Positions 37,719-47,563 of a stretch of DNA of 64,000 nucleotides are shown one piece after another. The DNA comes from Burkholderiales bacterium C2 (GTDB lineage: Bacteria; Pseudomonadota; Gammaproteobacteria; Burkholderiales; Burkholderiaceae_C). Location of the stretch: NCBI GenBank assembly GCA_005503085.1, contig SCOI01000027.1, positions 1-64,000 on the forward strand. Direction: 5' to 3'. The position numbers and the translations under genes were made by a program. The notes beneath the pieces were generated by a model that saw only the letters and a list, made by a program, of their open reading frames with translations, did not search any database and was not told the DNA's origin. Every line of letters starts with the position of its first letter. Position 1 is the stretch's first letter.

Positions 37719-38786
37719 ATGCGTATCACACTGTTCTTGCTGTGTTGCCTGGCCCTGCCAGCCGTCGCCGAGCAGCCCTACACGCCGGCCAGCGACACCG
37801 AGCTGGTGGAGCGACTGCCCAAGCGCCTCGGCGCCGAGCAGCGCCGCCTGCGGGACCAACTGGGCGCGGCCCCGACCAACCTGCCGCTGGCGCTGCAACT
37901 GGCGCGTGAGGCCATCGCGCGGTCGCGAGCGCTGGGCGACCCGCGCGAGCTCGGCCTGGCCCAGGCCGCGCTCGCGCCCTGGTGGAGCCAGCCGGCGCCA
38001 CCGGCCCCGGTGCGGCTGCTGCGCGCGACGATTGCGCAAAGCCAGCACCGCTTCGACGCGGCGCTGGCCGATCTCGATGCGCTGCTGGCCACGCCCGGCA
38101 CCTCGCCGACCATCCAGGCCCAGGCCGAGCTGAACCGCGCCGCACTGCTGCAGCTGCGCGGCCGCCTGTCCGAAGCGCAGGCCGGCTGCCAGCGCCTGGC
38201 CGATTCACGCAGCGACACCGGCGCCGCGCTGCATGGCCGGGTCTGCCTGGCCGAGCTGGCCAGCCTGCAGGGCGGGGGCGACGCGGCCGCTCAGGAGCTG
38301 GCGCGGCTGGCCCGCCAACCCGGCGCACCCGCCGGCTGGATCGCGCTGCTGCGTGCCGAGCTCGCACACCGACGCGGCGAACCGACGGCCGAGGCCCTGT
38401 ACCGCAGCGCACTGGAGCTGAACAACGATGTCTACACCCGCGCCGCCTATGCCGACTGGCTGCTGGAGCGCCAGCGCTGGCCCGCGGTGGTCGCGCTGCT
38501 GCAGGGCCAGGCGTCGGCCGACGCGCTGCTCTTGCGCCTGGCGATTGCCTGGCAGCGCAGCGGCGACACGGCCCGCGCCAAACCGGCCGTGGCCGAGCTG
38601 CAGGCCCGCTTCGAGGCCGCACGGCTGCGCGGCGACGGTGGCCATGAGCGCGAGCTGGCCCGCTTCGCGCTGGACCTGCGAGGTGATGCCAAGGCCGCGC
38701 TGGTCCATGCCGAGGCCAACTGGGCGCAGCAGCGCGAGCCGGCCGATGCACTGCTGCTGGCCCGCGCGAGGGAGGCCGCACGATGA
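37719..38786 (+). CDS. Periplasmic TPR-like repeat protein
   Basis: Exported helical-repeat protein of 355 residues with signal peptide MRITLFLLCCLALPAVAEQ. The body consists of antiparallel-helix repeats rich in Ala, Leu and Arg (for example SQHRFDAALADLDALLATPG and AQAELNRAALLQLRGRLSEAQAGCQRLAD), typical of tetratricopeptide scaffolds although individual repeats are degenerate. It probably acts as a periplasmic adaptor for its neighbours. Its stop overlaps the HupE-like gene start (ATGA). Confidence 0.72.
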   Translation: MRITLFLLCCLALPAVAEQPYTPASDTELVERLPKRLGAEQRRLRDQLGAAPTNLPLALQLAREAIARSRALGDPRELGLAQAALAPWWSQPAPPAPVRLLRATIAQSQHRFDAALADLDALLATPGTSPTIQAQAELNRAALLQLRGRLSEAQAGCQRLADSRSDTGAALHGRVCLAELASLQGGGDAAAQELARLARQPGAPAGWIALLRAELAHRRGEPTAEALYRSALELNNDVYTRAAYADWLLERQRWPAVVALLQGQASADALLLRLAIAWQRSGDTARAKPAVAELQARFEAARLRGDGGHERELARFALDLRGDAKAALVHAEANWAQQREPADALLLARAREAAR

Positions 38787-39931
38787 GAGCGCTGACATGC
38801 CTGTTGTCGATCCTGCTGTGTCTGCTCGCGCTACCGGCCCAGGCCCACAAGCCCAGCGATGCCTATCTGCGCCTGAACCTGCAGGGTGCGACGCTGGAGC
38901 AGCGCTTTGACATCGCGCTGCGCGATCTGGACCGCGAACTGGATCTGGATGCCGATGCGGACGGCGCGCTGCAATGGGGCGAGCTGCGCTCCCGCGCCCC
39001 GGCGATCCAGGCCCTGGCCGAGCAGGGCCTGAGCCTCGATCTGCGCGATGCCAAGGGCCGGGCCTGCAAGCCCGACGCCTATCGGCCGCTGCAGATCAGC
39101 TCGCACAGCGATGGCCGCTATGCGGTGCTAAGCCGCAGCTGGCACTGCGAAGCCCCGCCGCAAGACCTGACCCTGAACTACCGGCTGTTTGCCGCCAGCG
39201 ACCCGACCCACCGCGGCATTGCCCGGCTGGAGCAAGGGACGCACGAGGCCCGGCTGCTAGTGCTGGCACCCGATGGCCGGCCACAGCAGCTCAAGCTGGG
39301 CGACGCCGCCGCCGCACTGGGACTCGGCGGCTTCTTCCTCGAAGGCGTGCACCACATCTGGATCGGTATCGACCACGTGTTGTTCCTGCTGGTGCTGCTG
39401 CTGCCGGCGGTGCTACTGCGGCTGTCGGTCAGCTGGGCCCCGGCCCCGGTGTTGCGGCCGGCGCTGGTCGAGGTGATCGGCGTCGTGACCGCCTTCACCG
39501 TCGCCCATTCGATCACGCTGGGCCTGGCCGTCTTCGGGGTGCTGGACCCACCATCGCGCTGGGTCGAATCACTGATTGCGGCCAGCGTGCTGCTGGCCGC
39601 GCTGAACAACCTCTGGCCGGTGGTCAAGCAAGCACGCTGGAAGCTGAGCTTCGTCTTCGGCCTGATCCATGGCTTCGGCTTTGCCGGTGCGCTGAGGGAT
39701 CTGGGGCTGGGGCAGGGCGCGCTGGCCGGGCCGCTCTTGATGTTCAACCTGGGCGTCGAGGCCGGGCAGCTGCTCATCGTCGCGGTCTTCGTGCCGCTGG
39801 CCTGGTTGCTGCGAAAGCAAAGTTTCTACAGCCGCTGGCTGCTGGGCGGCGGCTCGCTGCTGGCGGCGGCGCTGGCCCTGGTCTGGCTGCTGGAGCGGGC
39901 CCTCGATCTCAAACTGCTGGAGTTGTCATGA
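38783..39931 (+). CDS. HupE/UreJ-type membrane protein with extracytoplasmic EF-hand-like domain
   Basis: Protein of 382 residues: signal peptide ending PAQAHK, an extracytoplasmic domain of about 165 residues, then about six to seven membrane helices (residues ~185-380). The membrane part carries His-rich motifs EGVHHIWIGIDHVLFLLVLLL, FTVAHSITLGLAVFG and GLIHGFGFAGALRDLG, hallmarks of HupE/UreJ-like proteins linked to nickel or cobalt uptake. Residues ~50-65, DLDADADGALQWGEL, match the calcium-binding EF-hand loop. Overlaps the genes on both sides, so expression is tightly coupled. Metal specificity is unproven. Confidence 0.85.
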   Translation: MRALTCLLSILLCLLALPAQAHKPSDAYLRLNLQGATLEQRFDIALRDLDRELDLDADADGALQWGELRSRAPAIQALAEQGLSLDLRDAKGRACKPDAYRPLQISSHSDGRYAVLSRSWHCEAPPQDLTLNYRLFAASDPTHRGIARLEQGTHEARLLVLAPDGRPQQLKLGDAAAALGLGGFFLEGVHHIWIGIDHVLFLLVLLLPAVLLRLSVSWAPAPVLRPALVEVIGVVTAFTVAHSITLGLAVFGVLDPPSRWVESLIAASVLLAALNNLWPVVKQARWKLSFVFGLIHGFGFAGALRDLGLGQGALAGPLLMFNLGVEAGQLLIVAVFVPLAWLLRKQSFYSRWLLGGGSLLAAALALVWLLERALDLKLLELS

Positions 39932-41967
39932 AACACCGGATTGCCGCGCTGGCCCTGCTGGCGCCCTTGGGCGCACTGGCTCAGGTCGAGAAACTCGACA
40001 AGGTCGAACTGCTGGGCCACTACCAGCTGGGCCTGGGCCAGGCCAGTGCCGCCAGCGAGGGCTCGGTGCGGGCCAGCCTGATCGAGGCGCGGCCGGTGCT
40101 GCGGCCGGCCGAGCTGCTGGAGTTCGTGCCCGGCATGATCGTCACCCAGCACAGCGGCGACGGCAAGGCCAACCAGTATTTTCTGCGCGGCTTCAATCTC
40201 GACCACGGCACCGACTTCGCGACCTTTGTCGACGGCATGCCGGTGAATATGGTCAGCCATGCCCATGGCCAGGGCTATAGCGATCTGAATTTCCTGATCC
40301 CCGAACTGGTCCAGCGCATCGACTACCGCAAAGGCCCTTACTTCGCCAGCGACGGCGATTTCGCCTCGGCCGGCAGCGCCCGGCTGCGGCTGCGCGACGA
40401 GATGGGGCCAGGTCTTGCCAGCCTGACGCTGGGCGGGCACGGCCATGCCCGCGCGCTGCTGGCCGATGGCGGCGGCGCCGGTGCCGGGCGCTGGCTGGGC
40501 GCGCTGGAGCTGCAGGGCAACGACGGCCCGTGGGAAACACCGCAGCGCGCACGCAAGTTCAACGGCCTCTTGCGCTACAGCGAGCGCACGGCCGAGGGCT
40601 CGCGCTCGCTGAGCCTGATGGCCTACCGCAACCGCTGGACCGCCACCGACCAGATTCCGCAGCGCGCGGTCGATGCGGGTGATCTGGGCCGCTTCGGCAG
40701 CCTGGACGCCAGCGACGGCGGGCGCAGCCAGCGCTGGTCGATCTCGGGCCAGCTGCAGCGCCAGATGGCCGATGGCAACTGGCAGGCCAGTGCCTACCTG
40801 ATCCACTCGCGTCTGAACCTGTTCTCCAACTTCACCTTCTTCCAGGACGACCCGGTCAACGGCGACCAGTTCGAGCAGGCCGAGTCGCGCCGCGTGCTCG
40901 GTGGCGAGCTGAGCCGGCGCTGGCAGTTCCAGTGGGCCGGGGCCGAGCAGCAGATCAGCCTCGGCAGCCAGGCCCGCCACGACCGGCTGAGCCCGGTGGG
41001 CCTCTATGCCACCGCGCAGCGCCAGCGCCTGGGCACGACGCAGGAGAGCCGGGTGCGCGAGAGCAGCCTGGGCGTCTACGCCGAACTGGCCAGCGGCTGG
41101 ACGCCCTGGCTGCGCAGCGTCGTCGGCCTGCGTGCCGACGCGGCGCGCTTTCACGTCGACAGCTCGATCGCAGCCAACAGCGGCCGCGCCAGCGACCGCC
41201 AGCTCAGCCCCAAGCTGGCCCTGGTGCTCGGTCCCTGGGCCAGCACCGAGTTCTTCATCAACTACGGTCGCGGCTTCCACAGCAATGACGCGCGCGGCAC
41301 GACGGCACGGCTCTCACCCAAGCAGGGCACGGCGATAGACGCCGTGCCGGGTCTTGCCGCCAGCCGCGGCGGCGAGCTGGGCCTGCGCGGCGAGTGGCTG
41401 CCAGGCTGGCAGACCAGCCTGGCGCTGTGGCGGCTGGAGCTGGACTCGGAGCTGGTCTTTGTCGGCGACGCCGGCGATACCGAGGCCTCGCGCGCCAGCC
41501 GGCGCCAAGGCCTGGAGCTGAACAGTCATTGGCGGCTCGGCCGCGACTGGCAGCTGGACCTGGACTGGGCCGCCTCCCGCGCCCGCTACCGCGACCCGGC
41601 CCCCGAGGGCCAGCGCGTGCCCGGCGCGGTCGACAAGGTGGCCTCGCTGGGACTGAGCTGGGCCGAGCCTGGCGCGCCCTGGTCGGGCCAGCTGCAGCTG
41701 CGCCATTTCGGCCCGCGCGATCTGGTCGAGGACGGCTCGCAGCGCTCGCGTGCCACCACCCTGGCCTACGCGCGCGCCAGCTGGCGTGCGACGCCGCGCG
41801 TCACCGTGAGCCTGGATGTCTTCAATCTCTTCGACCAGCGCGCCAGCGACATCGACTATTTCTACGAGTCGCGCCTGGCCGGCGAAGCGGCGCCGGTGGC
41901 CGACCGGCATTTCCACCCGGTCGAGCCGCGCGGCCTGCGCCTGACGGTGGCGATGGCGCTGCGCTGA
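39928..41967 (+). CDS. TonB-dependent receptor of the DUF4331-HupE operon
   Basis: Outer-membrane receptor of 679 residues. Start at ATG 39928, overlapping the HupE-like stop, gives signal peptide MKHRIAALALLAPLGALAQ. The plug domain (about 30-160) includes RPAELLEFVPGMIVTQHSGDGKANQYFLRGFNLDHGTDFATFVDGMPVNMVSHAHGQGYSDLNFLIPEL; the barrel ends RGLRLTVAMALR, with less aromatic character than most beta-signals. The plug is unusually His/Asp-rich near VSHAHGQG. Placement after a HupE-like permease suggests import of a metal or metal complex. Confidence 0.9.
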   Translation: MKHRIAALALLAPLGALAQVEKLDKVELLGHYQLGLGQASAASEGSVRASLIEARPVLRPAELLEFVPGMIVTQHSGDGKANQYFLRGFNLDHGTDFATFVDGMPVNMVSHAHGQGYSDLNFLIPELVQRIDYRKGPYFASDGDFASAGSARLRLRDEMGPGLASLTLGGHGHARALLADGGGAGAGRWLGALELQGNDGPWETPQRARKFNGLLRYSERTAEGSRSLSLMAYRNRWTATDQIPQRAVDAGDLGRFGSLDASDGGRSQRWSISGQLQRQMADGNWQASAYLIHSRLNLFSNFTFFQDDPVNGDQFEQAESRRVLGGELSRRWQFQWAGAEQQISLGSQARHDRLSPVGLYATAQRQRLGTTQESRVRESSLGVYAELASGWTPWLRSVVGLRADAARFHVDSSIAANSGRASDRQLSPKLALVLGPWASTEFFINYGRGFHSNDARGTTARLSPKQGTAIDAVPGLAASRGGELGLRGEWLPGWQTSLALWRLELDSELVFVGDAGDTEASRASRRQGLELNSHWRLGRDWQLDLDWAASRARYRDPAPEGQRVPGAVDKVASLGLSWAEPGAPWSGQLQLRHFGPRDLVEDGSQRSRATTLAYARASWRATPRVTVSLDVFNLFDQRASDIDYFYESRLAGEAAPVADRHFHPVEPRGLRLTVAMALR

Positions 41968-42003
41968 GGCCACGGGGCGGCCGCCGTGCCATGATGCCGC
42001 CCC

Positions 42004-43719
42004 ATGGATCGCCCGACGCACCCCCTTCATGCCTCACCCGCGCTGCTGGCCGCCTTGCTGGCGGCCTGTACGCTGCCGCCGCTGATCGCCTACAACCTGA
42101 CGCCGATGGCGACGCTGTTCAACCAGCTCGCCGCGCTGGCCGGCTGGGGACTGTGTCTGTACCTGCTGGCACCGGCGAGGCAGGGCTTGCGCCCGAATGC
42201 GGCGCTGCTGGCGCTGGGGCTGCTGCTGCTGGCGGCGCTGGTCGCACCCAATGGCGCATCAAGCGCCGCCGCGCTGGCCGCAGCGCTGCTGGTGCTGCTG
42301 GCCGGCCTGCGCGCCGGTGGCGACGCGCGGGCGCGCGAGCCGGTAATGGGCCTGTTCTGCCTGGCTCTGCTGGTGGCCGGGCTGCTGAGCGTGGCGGTGG
42401 CCCTGGTCCAGGTGTTCGCGCCGAGCTGGGCCGATGGCAGCGTGATCGCACGCTCCGGCGTGGTCGGCCGGGCGGTCGGCAATATGCGCCAGCCCAATCA
42501 TCTGGCCAGCCTGCTGATGTGGGCCTGCGTCGCGGCGGTCTGGCTGTCCAACTCGCGCCGGGGCCGCGCTTGGGCGGCCGCGCTGCCGGCGCTGCTGTTC
42601 GCCTTGGTGTTCGCCGTGGTGCTGAGCGCCTCGCGCACCGGCATGATCGGTGTCGGCCTGCTGGCGCTCTGGGGTCTGCTGGACCGCAAGCTGACCCGGC
42701 TCTCGCGCTGGGCCCTGGTGGCCACGCCGCTGATGCTGGGCCTGAGCTGGCTGCTGATGTCGGCCTGGGCCGCCAGCTCGGGCCAGGCCTTCGGCGCCGA
42801 GTCGCGGCTGGCCGAGGGCGCGGGTTCGCCCTCGCGCCTGGCCATTCTTGCCAATGCCTGGCGCCTGCTGCAGCAATACCCGCTGACCGGCGTGGGCTGG
42901 GGCGAGTTCAATCTGGCCTGGACCATGACGCCCTTCCCGGCTCGGCCCACCGCCTTCTTCGACCACACCCACAATCTGCCGATGCAGCTCTTGGTGGAGC
43001 TGGGCTGGCCGCTGGGCCTGCTGGTGATCGCGCTGCTGCTGTGCTCGTTCTGGCGCGCCTTCCTCTCGGGCCTGCGGGCGCCGGATGGCGAGGCGCCGCT
43101 GCTGCGCTGTGCCTTCATGATCGTGCTGATGATCGGTCTGCACAGCCTGCTGGAGTACCCGCTGTGGTACGTCTACTTCCTGCTGCCGGCGGTGTTCGCG
43201 CTGGGACTGTGCCTGGGTGCCGCCGCGCCGACCAAAGCCGGGCAAGGCCTGACCCTGCCGGCCGGGGCGCTGCGCGCGGCCGGCGTGCTGATGATCGCCG
43301 GCAGTGCCTTCGCGCTGTGGGACTATCTGCGCGTGGTCGAGATCTATATGCCGCCGGCACAGTCCGCGCCGCTGGAGCAGCGCATCGCGCGCGGGCAGCA
43401 CAGCCTGTTCTTCGGCGCGCAGGCCGACTATGCGGCCGCCACCAGCCTGCCCGCCGGCCCGGCCGCCTTGGAAGCGACCCGCCGCACCGCCCACCAGCTG
43501 ATCGACACGCGCTTGATGATGGCCTGGGCCAAGTCCCTGCACGCCAGCGGCGACACCGACCGCGCCCGCTATGTCGTGCAACGTCTGCGCGAGTTCCGCA
43601 ACAAGCAGGCCGAGGACTGGCTGGCCGAATGCGAGGAGCCCGAGGTCAGGGCGCTGAAGCCGCCGCCCTTCCAGTGCGAGCAGCCGTCACGCGACTACGA
43701 TTTCAGGGAGATGCGCTGA
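42004..43719 (+). CDS. pglL: PglL-type protein O-oligosaccharyltransferase (Wzy_C family)
   Basis: Inner-membrane enzyme of 571 residues with about 11-12 membrane helices and a C-terminal soluble tail of about 125 residues. Family signatures are [16 protein letters not shown], the long periplasmic loop with [16 protein letters not shown] and [20 protein letters not shown] (Wzy_C). PglL enzymes move lipid-linked glycans onto Ser/Thr of proteins such as pilins; O-antigen ligases share the fold, so this assignment is likely but not certain. The stop lies 17 bases inside the convergent moaC. Confidence 0.78.
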   Translation: MDRPTHPLHASPALLAALLAACTLPPLIAYNLTPMATLFNQLAALAGWGLCLYLLAPARQGLRPNAALLALGLLLLAALVAPNGASSAAALAAALLVLLAGLRAGGDARAREPVMGLFCLALLVAGLLSVAVALVQVFAPSWADGSVIARSGVVGRAVGNMRQPNHLASLLMWACVAAVWLSNSRRGRAWAAALPALLFALVFAVVLSASRTGMIGVGLLALWGLLDRKLTRLSRWALVATPLMLGLSWLLMSAWAASSGQAFGAESRLAEGAGSPSRLAILANAWRLLQQYPLTGVGWGEFNLAWTMTPFPARPTAFFDHTHNLPMQLLVELGWPLGLLVIALLLCSFWRAFLSGLRAPDGEAPLLRCAFMIVLMIGLHSLLEYPLWYVYFLLPAVFALGLCLGAAAPTKAGQGLTLPAGALRAAGVLMIAGSAFALWDYLRVVEIYMPPAQSAPLEQRIARGQHSLFFGAQADYAAATSLPAGPAALEATRRTAHQLIDTRLMMAWAKSLHASGDTDRARYVVQRLREFRNKQAEDWLAECEEPEVRALKPPPFQCEQPSRDYDFREMR

Positions 43720-44203
43720 GCAGCGGCGCGGCCGACCAGTCGCCGCTCTTGCCGCCCTGCTTCTCCAGCACGCGGATCTCGCCCATCACCATGCCGCGAT
43801 CGGCGGCCTTGCAAATATCGTAAATCGTCAGCAGTCCGATCTGCACCGCCGTCAAGGCCTCCATCTCGACGCCGGTGCGGCCCAGCGTCTCGACCTGGGC
43901 TGTGCATTGCACGCTGGCGCCAGCCTCATCAATCTCGAACTCGACCGCCACGCGGGTGATGGGCAGCGGATGGCACAGCGGGATCAGCTCGGCGGTGCGC
44001 TTGGCCGCCTGGATCGCGGCGATGCGGGCAATGCCCAGCACATCGCCCTTCTTGGCCGTGCCGCTGGTGATCAGGGCCAGCGTGGCCGGCAGCATGGAGA
44101 TGCGGCCGGCGGCGCGGGCGATGCGATGGGTTTCGGCCTTGGCCGACACATCGACCATATGGGCCTGGCCCTGGGCGTCGAAGTGGGTGAGTGCGGAAGT
44201 CAT
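43703..44203 (-). CDS. moaC: Cyclic pyranopterin monophosphate synthase
   Basis: Second step of molybdenum cofactor synthesis; it converts the MoaA product to cPMP. The 166-residue protein has the family motifs [48 protein letters not shown] and [31 protein letters not shown], including the catalytic His and Lys region. Other mo genes are absent nearby. Its 3' end overlaps pglL; its 5' end diverges from the bepA-like gene. Confidence 0.96.
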   Translation of the reverse strand: MTSALTHFDAQGQAHMVDVSAKAETHRIARAAGRISMLPATLALITSGTAKKGDVLGIARIAAIQAAKRTAELIPLCHPLPITRVAVEFEIDEAGASVQCTAQVETLGRTGVEMEALTAVQIGLLTIYDICKAADRGMVMGEIRVLEKQGGKSGDWSAAPLLSASP

Positions 44204-44265
44204 GGCAGCGGCAACAATCTGGAAACCTGCGATCTGCCATCATAGGCGCCTGACCTGCCTGGAGA

Positions 44266-45906
44266 ATGCCGCGAATGCCTAGTTTGATGACCCGCCCGCG
44301 CCGCCTGGCCGTGGCCTTGTCGGCCGCCCTGATGCTGCTGCCGGGCCTGCCCGCAAAGGCCCAGGTCAATCTGCCGGCCCTGGGCGACTCGGTGTCGCAG
44401 GACCTGGACGTCAATGACGAGCGCCGCATCGGCGACCAGATCATGCGGCAGATCCGCATCGACCCCGACTACCTCGACGACCCGCTGCTGCTCGAGTATG
44501 TGCAGTCGCTGTGGACCCCTTTGGTGAATTCGGCCAAGCAGCTGGGCCAGATCGGCGACGACACGCAGCAGCGCTTCGCCTGGGACATCTTTCTGGTGCG
44601 TGACCGCAGCGTCAACGCCTTTGCGCTGCCGGGCGGCTTCGTCGGCACCCATCTGGGCTTGATCGCGATCACCAGCGCGCCCGACGAGCTGGCCTCGGTG
44701 CTGGGCCATGAGCTGGCCCACATCACCCAGCGCCATATCGCGCGCCGCATCGCCGGCGACTCGCGCAACAGTCTCCTGGCCACCGCCGGCCTGATCGCCG
44801 GCCTGCTGGTGGCCTCGCGCTCGGGCAGCCCCGATGCGGCCCAGGCCGCCATCGTCGGCAGCCAGGCCGTCGCCGCCGCCGCCTCGCTGAGCTTCTCGCG
44901 CGATATGGAGCGCGAGGCCGACCGCGTCGGCTTCAACTTCATGACCCAGGCCGGCTATGCGCCCTCGGGCATGGCCAGCATGTTCGAGCGCATGGAGCAG
45001 GCCTACCATCTGATGGACGCCGGCAACTACCCCTATCTGCGCTCCCACCCGCTGACCAGCGAACGCATAGGCGAGGCGCGCGCGCGCCTGGGCACCGGCA
45101 CGATGGAGCGGCCGCATGGCCTGGCCCTGCATGCGCTGATGGCGGCGCGCTCGCGGGTGCTGATGGACCCGCGCGCTGAGACCTGGACCAAGCTGCAGGA
45201 GCTCGATGCCGGCGTGCGCGACAGCCGCGGCGGCACGGCCGGCAATGGCTTCGAGCAGCTCGGCGCGCGCTATGCCAGCGCGCTGGCCTCGATCAAGATG
45301 CGCAACTACGGCCGCGCCGACAGCGCGCTGCGCAGCGCCGAGCTGCTGCTGCAGATGATGGGCAGCGACCCGCGCTCGGCCCGCGTGCTGACCCTGGCGC
45401 GCGCCGAGCTGGCGCAGGCGCGCGAACAGGGCGAGGCCGGCTTTGCCGCGCTGGCGCCGCTGGCGCAGGACCGCTCGCGCGTGCTGCTGATCCAGCGCGC
45501 CCAGCTGGCCCTGGTGGACACGCGCCTGGCATCGGCGCGCGAGGCGGCCGACACCTTGCAGACCCATGTCAGCCTGAACCCCAATGATGCCCAGGCCTGG
45601 GCGCTGCTGGCCCAGCTCTGGCAGCGCCTCGATCAGCCGCTGCGCGCGGTGCGCGCGCTGGGCGAGACGCGCGCGGCGGCCGGCGACCTCAATGGCGCGA
45701 TCGACCGGCTGCGCTCGGGCCTGAATCAGTCGAGGAGCCGCAGCGCCGACCAGATCGAGGCTGCCGTCATCGACGCGCGGCTGCGCCAGCTGCTCTACGA
45801 GCGCCGCCAGCTGCTCAGCGAGATGTACCGCGGCAATGTGCCGCCGGGTGCCGAGCTGCCCAATCTGCAGGCACGGCCGCTGACACCCCGGCTGGCAACT
45901 CCCTGA
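44266..45906 (+). CDS. bepA: Periplasmic M48 metalloprotease/chaperone (BepA-like)
   Basis: Exported zinc protease of 546 residues that in E. coli assists or degrades LptD and other outer-membrane proteins. Signal peptide LAVALSAALMLLPGLPAKA, then an M48 catalytic domain with zinc motif HELAH (SVLGHELAHITQRHIARRI) and downstream Glu in READRVGFNFM. RSHPLTSERIGEARARL marks the domain end. The remaining 230 residues are a TPR region, as in BepA/YfgC. Start ATG 44266; ATG 44287 is an alternative. Ends 11 bases before the convergent next gene. Confidence 0.9.
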   Translation: MPRMPSLMTRPRRLAVALSAALMLLPGLPAKAQVNLPALGDSVSQDLDVNDERRIGDQIMRQIRIDPDYLDDPLLLEYVQSLWTPLVNSAKQLGQIGDDTQQRFAWDIFLVRDRSVNAFALPGGFVGTHLGLIAITSAPDELASVLGHELAHITQRHIARRIAGDSRNSLLATAGLIAGLLVASRSGSPDAAQAAIVGSQAVAAAASLSFSRDMEREADRVGFNFMTQAGYAPSGMASMFERMEQAYHLMDAGNYPYLRSHPLTSERIGEARARLGTGTMERPHGLALHALMAARSRVLMDPRAETWTKLQELDAGVRDSRGGTAGNGFEQLGARYASALASIKMRNYGRADSALRSAELLLQMMGSDPRSARVLTLARAELAQAREQGEAGFAALAPLAQDRSRVLLIQRAQLALVDTRLASAREAADTLQTHVSLNPNDAQAWALLAQLWQRLDQPLRAVRALGETRAAAGDLNGAIDRLRSGLNQSRSRSADQIEAAVIDARLRQLLYERRQLLSEMYRGNVPPGAELPNLQARPLTPRLATP

Positions 45907-45916
45907 AGCAGATGAC

Positions 45917-47473
45917 TCAGTGCTGGGTCACACCGCTGGCTTCGGCGCAGATGGCCCAGATGCGGATCGCGCGGTTGTCGCCGCCATGGTTGCGCAGATT
46001 GCACTGGTAGACCTGGGTCGAGTAGTCGGGCCGCGGGCCGGCATAGTTCACATTGATCTCGTCCTGGGCGCTGTTGTTGTCGCGGTGGCCGCAGCCGCCG
46101 CCGACCAGACGGGTATTGCCCGGGCAGACCGCCGAATAGCCGGACCAAGTGTTGCCGGCCAGCGTGTGGGTGTGGCTGACATAGTGCAGATGCACCGGTC
46201 CGGCCGGCCCCTGATTGCCTTGCGGTCCCTGCGGGCCGACCGGCCCGGTGAAGCCGCGCGGCCCTTGCACGCCCTGGATGCCCTGGATGCCCTGCACACC
46301 GGGCGGTCCCTGCAAGCCTTGAACCCCTTGCGGACCTTGCGGCCCCTGGTCGGCCAGGGTCAGGTCCAGCCGGGCCACATGGGCGGTGCCGGTGTTCTCC
46401 TTGCTGTCGAAGAAGGCCACGGTGCCCAGGCTGTTCAGCGCGGGCTGCAGCTGCAGGCCATGGTTGCTGGCAGGGTTGGCGATCCAGCCCTTGACGATCT
46501 TGCTGATGTCGAGGCTGATGAACTGCTGGGCCTTGCCGACCGCAAAGCTCTGGCCGCTGCCGGCACCGCCATTGACCGGCGCGGCCGCATGGCTGACGCC
46601 GGCCTCGTCCCAGGGCGCGTAGACACTCAGCAGCTCCAGCGTGCCGGGCGTGCCGACGCGGTTGACGTAGAGCAGCAGATTGGCCTTGACCAGCTGGGCC
46701 GGCTTCAGGCCGCTGGGCAGGCCGCCCAGATCGAAGCGCAGCAAGGCGCTGGCGCCGCCGCCCACGTTCAGCGTCGGCAGGGCGCCGAAGTTCTGCGCCG
46801 GCAGGCCGGCGTTGATGTGCGTGTCGGCCACCAGCGGCGCGTCCAGCGCGGCCGCCGGCAGGGCCAGGCCCAGCACGGCCGCGCCGGCCAGGCGGCGGCG
46901 CCAGGCCAGCAGGCCCAGACCGCCCAGCATCAGCGCCCAGGTGCCCGGTTCGGGCACGACATTGGCGTGCAAGCTGAAGGCCCAGGCGCCGCTGCGCGGG
47001 CTGCCGTCGACATTGATGAAGCGTTGCTCGCTGCCCAGATAGCTCAGCCCGGTGTAGTCGGGCTGGCCGCTCATCAGATAGCCCTCGTCCCAGTTGGAGC
47101 CCAGCGGGGTATTGCCGTCCTGCGACAGCACCAGCCGGTAGCTGCCGGCCGCCAGGCTGATCGCGAAGCGGGCGTCCCAGCAAAAGCCGCTGACCGGATC
47201 GCCGGCCTCGCCGGGGCCGCAGCTGTTCTGGCTGCCGCTGGCCAGCGCCAGCAGCTCGCCGCTGGCCAGATCGAACAGCGACAGCACCGGCGCGAAACCG
47301 CCTTGCAGCCAGGAGCTGCTGAAGGCCTGCACCGGCTCATCGGCAGCCAGCGTGAACTGGGTGACGAAGAGCTGGTCGTCGGTGGTGAATATGCCCTGGT
47401 AGTCCAGGGCGGCGGCGTCGGCCGCCAGGCTCAGGGTGAGGGCGCCTAGGCCCAGCAGGTACTTGCGCAACAT
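45917..47473 (-). CDS. Chimeric surface protein: DVUA0089-like/PEP-CTERM unit fused to DNRLRE and collagen repeats
   Basis: Exported protein of 518 residues; start ATG 47473, preceded by GGAG. Residues 1-21 form a signal peptide ([17 protein letters not shown]). Residues ~25-170 resemble the beta-sandwich of DVUA0089-family PEP-CTERM proteins. A complete sorting signal follows at 173-194: VPEPGTW, hydrophobic segment, RRR. It is unusual because the chain continues: a second hydrophobic, Ala-rich stretch ending PAAALDA (~197-210) looks like a signal peptide, then a DNRLRE-type domain (~210-370), about 16 collagen Gly-X-Y triplets (377-426) and a ~90-residue C-terminal domain with paired cysteines. 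It may be a fusion of two neighbouring genes. Confidence 0.75.
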   Translation of the reverse strand: MLRKYLLGLGALTLSLAADAAALDYQGIFTTDDQLFVTQFTLAADEPVQAFSSSWLQGGFAPVLSLFDLASGELLALASGSQNSCGPGEAGDPVSGFCWDARFAISLAAGSYRLVLSQDGNTPLGSNWDEGYLMSGQPDYTGLSYLGSEQRFINVDGSPRSGAWAFSLHANVVPEPGTWALMLGGLGLLAWRRRLAGAAVLGLALPAAALDAPLVADTHINAGLPAQNFGALPTLNVGGGASALLRFDLGGLPSGLKPAQLVKANLLLYVNRVGTPGTLELLSVYAPWDEAGVSHAAAPVNGGAGSGQSFAVGKAQQFISLDISKIVKGWIANPASNHGLQLQPALNSLGTVAFFDSKENTGTAHVARLDLTLADQGPQGPQGVQGLQGPPGVQGIQGIQGVQGPRGFTGPVGPQGPQGNQGPAGPVHLHYVSHTHTLAGNTWSGYSAVCPGNTRLVGGGCGHRDNNSAQDEINVNYAGPRPDYSTQVYQCNLRNHGGDNRAIRIWAICAEASGVTQH

Positions 47474-47563
47474 GCCGATCTCCGGGTCGAACGCAGACAT
47501 TGCGTCCTTCTCTTCGGATCAGACGTTTTTACGCCTCGGCCGGCGCCATCGATTCTGGGGGGG

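Noticed and set aside
46185-46345. Short tandem repeats as a CRISPR array
   Set aside because: They encode Gly-X-Y collagen triplets in frame; there are no unique spacers.
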